From the NCBI RefSeq assembly GCF_010731715.1, contig NZ_AP022587.1, forward strand, positions 1,984,001 to 2,048,000: a stretch of 64,000 bases of DNA. Reading direction: 5' to 3'. Position 1 is the first letter of the stretch. Every line of letters begins with the position of its first letter. Source of the stretch: Mycobacterium stomatepiae. Lineage in GTDB: Bacteria > Actinomycetota > Actinomycetes > Mycobacteriales > Mycobacteriaceae. Both the position numbers and the translations under genes were made by a program. Below the pieces are notes generated by a model. The model ran no database searches. It saw only the letters and a program-made list of their open reading frames with translations, and was not told the origin of the DNA. Of this stretch, positions 63,010 to 64,000 are shown in pieces.

Positions 63010-63911
63010 GGGGTTTGCCGGCGGAAGCTTTGGAACTCTCGGACGTTGATACTGGCGTGAGCGCAATCGGATTTCACGAGGGTGAAGTGGCGACGCAACG
63101 GCGGGCCGGCACCGAACTCCAGGCACGACGGCTCGAGAAGATTCTCGATGCGACCGGTTTGTCCCGGGGCGCCGCCCAGTTCCTGGCAGCGCAGCGGTTT
63201 GCCGCGCTGACCGGGCGTGATCGAGGGAGCGTCTTGTGGACCTCGCCGCTGTCGGCGGAGCCGGGTTTCCTGCGTGGCGCCGGCGACACACTGCGGATCT
63301 CGGCACTGCCCCGCCAGGGCGATCCCCTGCAATCGTTAGCGGTCGGACAGCAGGTTGGGTTGATCGCCATCGATTTCGCCACCCGGCGCAGAATGCGGAT
63401 CAACGGGAACCTCGTTGACGCCGACACCGCGAGTATGACGGTGCATGTGGACCAGGCCTATGGAAACTGCCCGCAGTACATCCACCCGCACGCGGTGGAC
63501 ACCGCCGTTATTACGGCTCCCTCGTTCGACCCAAGGCGCACAACGGCTTTGAGCACTGAAGAGCAAACCATGATCGCGGCCGCGGACACCTTCTTCCTGG
63601 GCACCACGCATCCGACCCGGGGCGCTGATGCGTCCCACCGCGGGGGTCCGGCGGGATTCGTTCGGGTCGACTCCCCCAGCAGGTTGTGGTGGCCGGATTA
63701 CCCGGGCAACAACATGTTCAACAGCTTCGGCAATCTGGCGATCGACGACGAGGCCGCCCTGCTCTTCGTCGACTTCGATACCGGCGTCAGCCTGCACGCG
63801 TCCGGAACCGCTCGGGTGCTCTGGACCGACCCGGGCGCCGACGGCGACGACGGCGGTGTGGGTCGTCGCGTCGAGTTTACGGTCGGCGCCGTTATTGCGT
63901 CGTCGGCGTAA
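63006..63911 (+). CDS. PNPOx-like flavin/F420-binding protein
   Basis: 301 residues from GTG 63006, overlapping the ANTAR stop. A pyridoxamine-phosphate-oxidase-type split barrel: AAQRFAALTGRDRGSVLWTSPLSAEPGFL (about 65-95), RMRINGNLV, ADTFFLGTTHPTRGADASHRGG, and WPDYPGNNMFNSFGNLAIDDEAALLFVDFDTG. The double-barrel form with the final segment is often annotated as pyridoxamine 5'-phosphate oxidase or FAD reductase. Coupled to the ANTAR regulator, so it may be part of the same redox response. Confidence 0.85.
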   Translation: MRGLPAEALELSDVDTGVSAIGFHEGEVATQRRAGTELQARRLEKILDATGLSRGAAQFLAAQRFAALTGRDRGSVLWTSPLSAEPGFLRGAGDTLRISALPRQGDPLQSLAVGQQVGLIAIDFATRRRMRINGNLVDADTASMTVHVDQAYGNCPQYIHPHAVDTAVITAPSFDPRRTTALSTEEQTMIAAADTFFLGTTHPTRGADASHRGGPAGFVRVDSPSRLWWPDYPGNNMFNSFGNLAIDDEAALLFVDFDTGVSLHASGTARVLWTDPGADGDDGGVGRRVEFTVGAVIASSA

Positions 63912-64000
63912 CGCGGCATCGACATCTCACTGTCCGAGACGAATGTCGGCCGACCGCAGCAGTTTTCGTTAATATTGAGCCGGCTACACTCCCTGGGCCT
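63912..64000. other. window end, intergenic
   Basis: 89 bp after the PNPOx stop. Nothing recognisable apart from an AT-richer TTTTCGTTAATATTGAG stretch (63962-63978) that may be a promoter for a gene outside the window. Confidence 0.3.

Noticed and set aside
1..64000. Insertion sequences, transposases, integrase, rRNA or tRNA genes
   Set aside because: I found no transposase or integrase protein, no terminal inverted repeats around the accessory blocks and no RNA gene signatures.

Overview
The window is GC-rich and reads as the chromosome of a Mycobacterium, most likely a slow grower. The evidence is a gene order that follows Mycobacterium tuberculosis Rv3049c to Rv3065: BVMO monooxygenase, TetR, nrdE-nrdI-nrdH, FMN reductase, TetR, dinP, SDR, TetR, cyp136, double GntR, fadE22, ligB, cstA, DoxX-like protein and mmr. 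Mycobacterial hallmarks such as MmpS/MmpL, MspA-type porin, F420-type Ddn protein, ANTAR protein and PPK2 support this. Orthology is by recognition of the proteins, not by a search.

Layout. 1-3111: an SRPBCC/TetR pair, a TetR/SDR divergent pair with twin operators, and an Rv1636-like universal stress protein. 3157-5587: BVMO and its TetR. 5637-15446: an accessory block (AraC, hydrolase, FAD oxidase, broken mmpL with mmpS, methyltransferase, broken GMC oxidoreductase). 15459-24355: conserved backbone from nrdEIH to cyp136. 24366-26997: a broken LeuA-allosteric-domain gene with an amino-acid attenuator, an array of three tiny lipoprotein-like genes, and a MEDS/anti-sigma protein. 27150-37298: lipid genes (double GntR, SCP2-type thiolase with DUF35 partner, fadE22, SDR), then ligB and cstA. 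37338-53725: a second large accessory block (Hsp70-like, PPK2, SDR, broken FMO and fadD, HsaA-like hydroxylase, AraC, thiolase-ECH-CoA transferase remnant-ACAD operon, Ddn, MspA porin, APH/SDR pair, HD-domain remnant). 53695-59408: DoxX, mmr, a secreted C39-type protein, broken adh, glgP. 59472-64000: HicB-like protein, broken SDR with citE-like lyase, and a translationally coupled PAS-ANTAR/PNPOx group.

A striking property is gene decay. Full-length accessory genes carry one small lesion each: mmpL (in-frame TGA), GMC (+1), LeuA-domain gene (in-frame TGA), FMO (2-nt shift in an AC run), fadD (+1), adh (2-nt shift), SDR at 60 kb (shift), CoA transferase (large internal deletion), and an HD-domain remnant. 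The thiolase at 46.3 kb and mmr lack a canonical start codon. Long backbone genes (nrdE, fadE22, cstA, glgP, ligB) are intact, which argues against random sequencing error, though this cannot be settled from one sequence.

Regulation is unusually legible. There are perfect TetR-type palindromes beside their regulator genes, several apparently leaderless starts (TAnnnT box about 7 nt before ATG/GTG), tandem NrdR-like boxes, two pairs of shared operators linking separate lipid operons, and a 16-codon leader peptide rich in Leu and Val codons with mutually exclusive RNA stems upstream of the LeuA-domain gene. The attenuator plus the adjoining micro-lipoprotein array is the best candidate for something undescribed.
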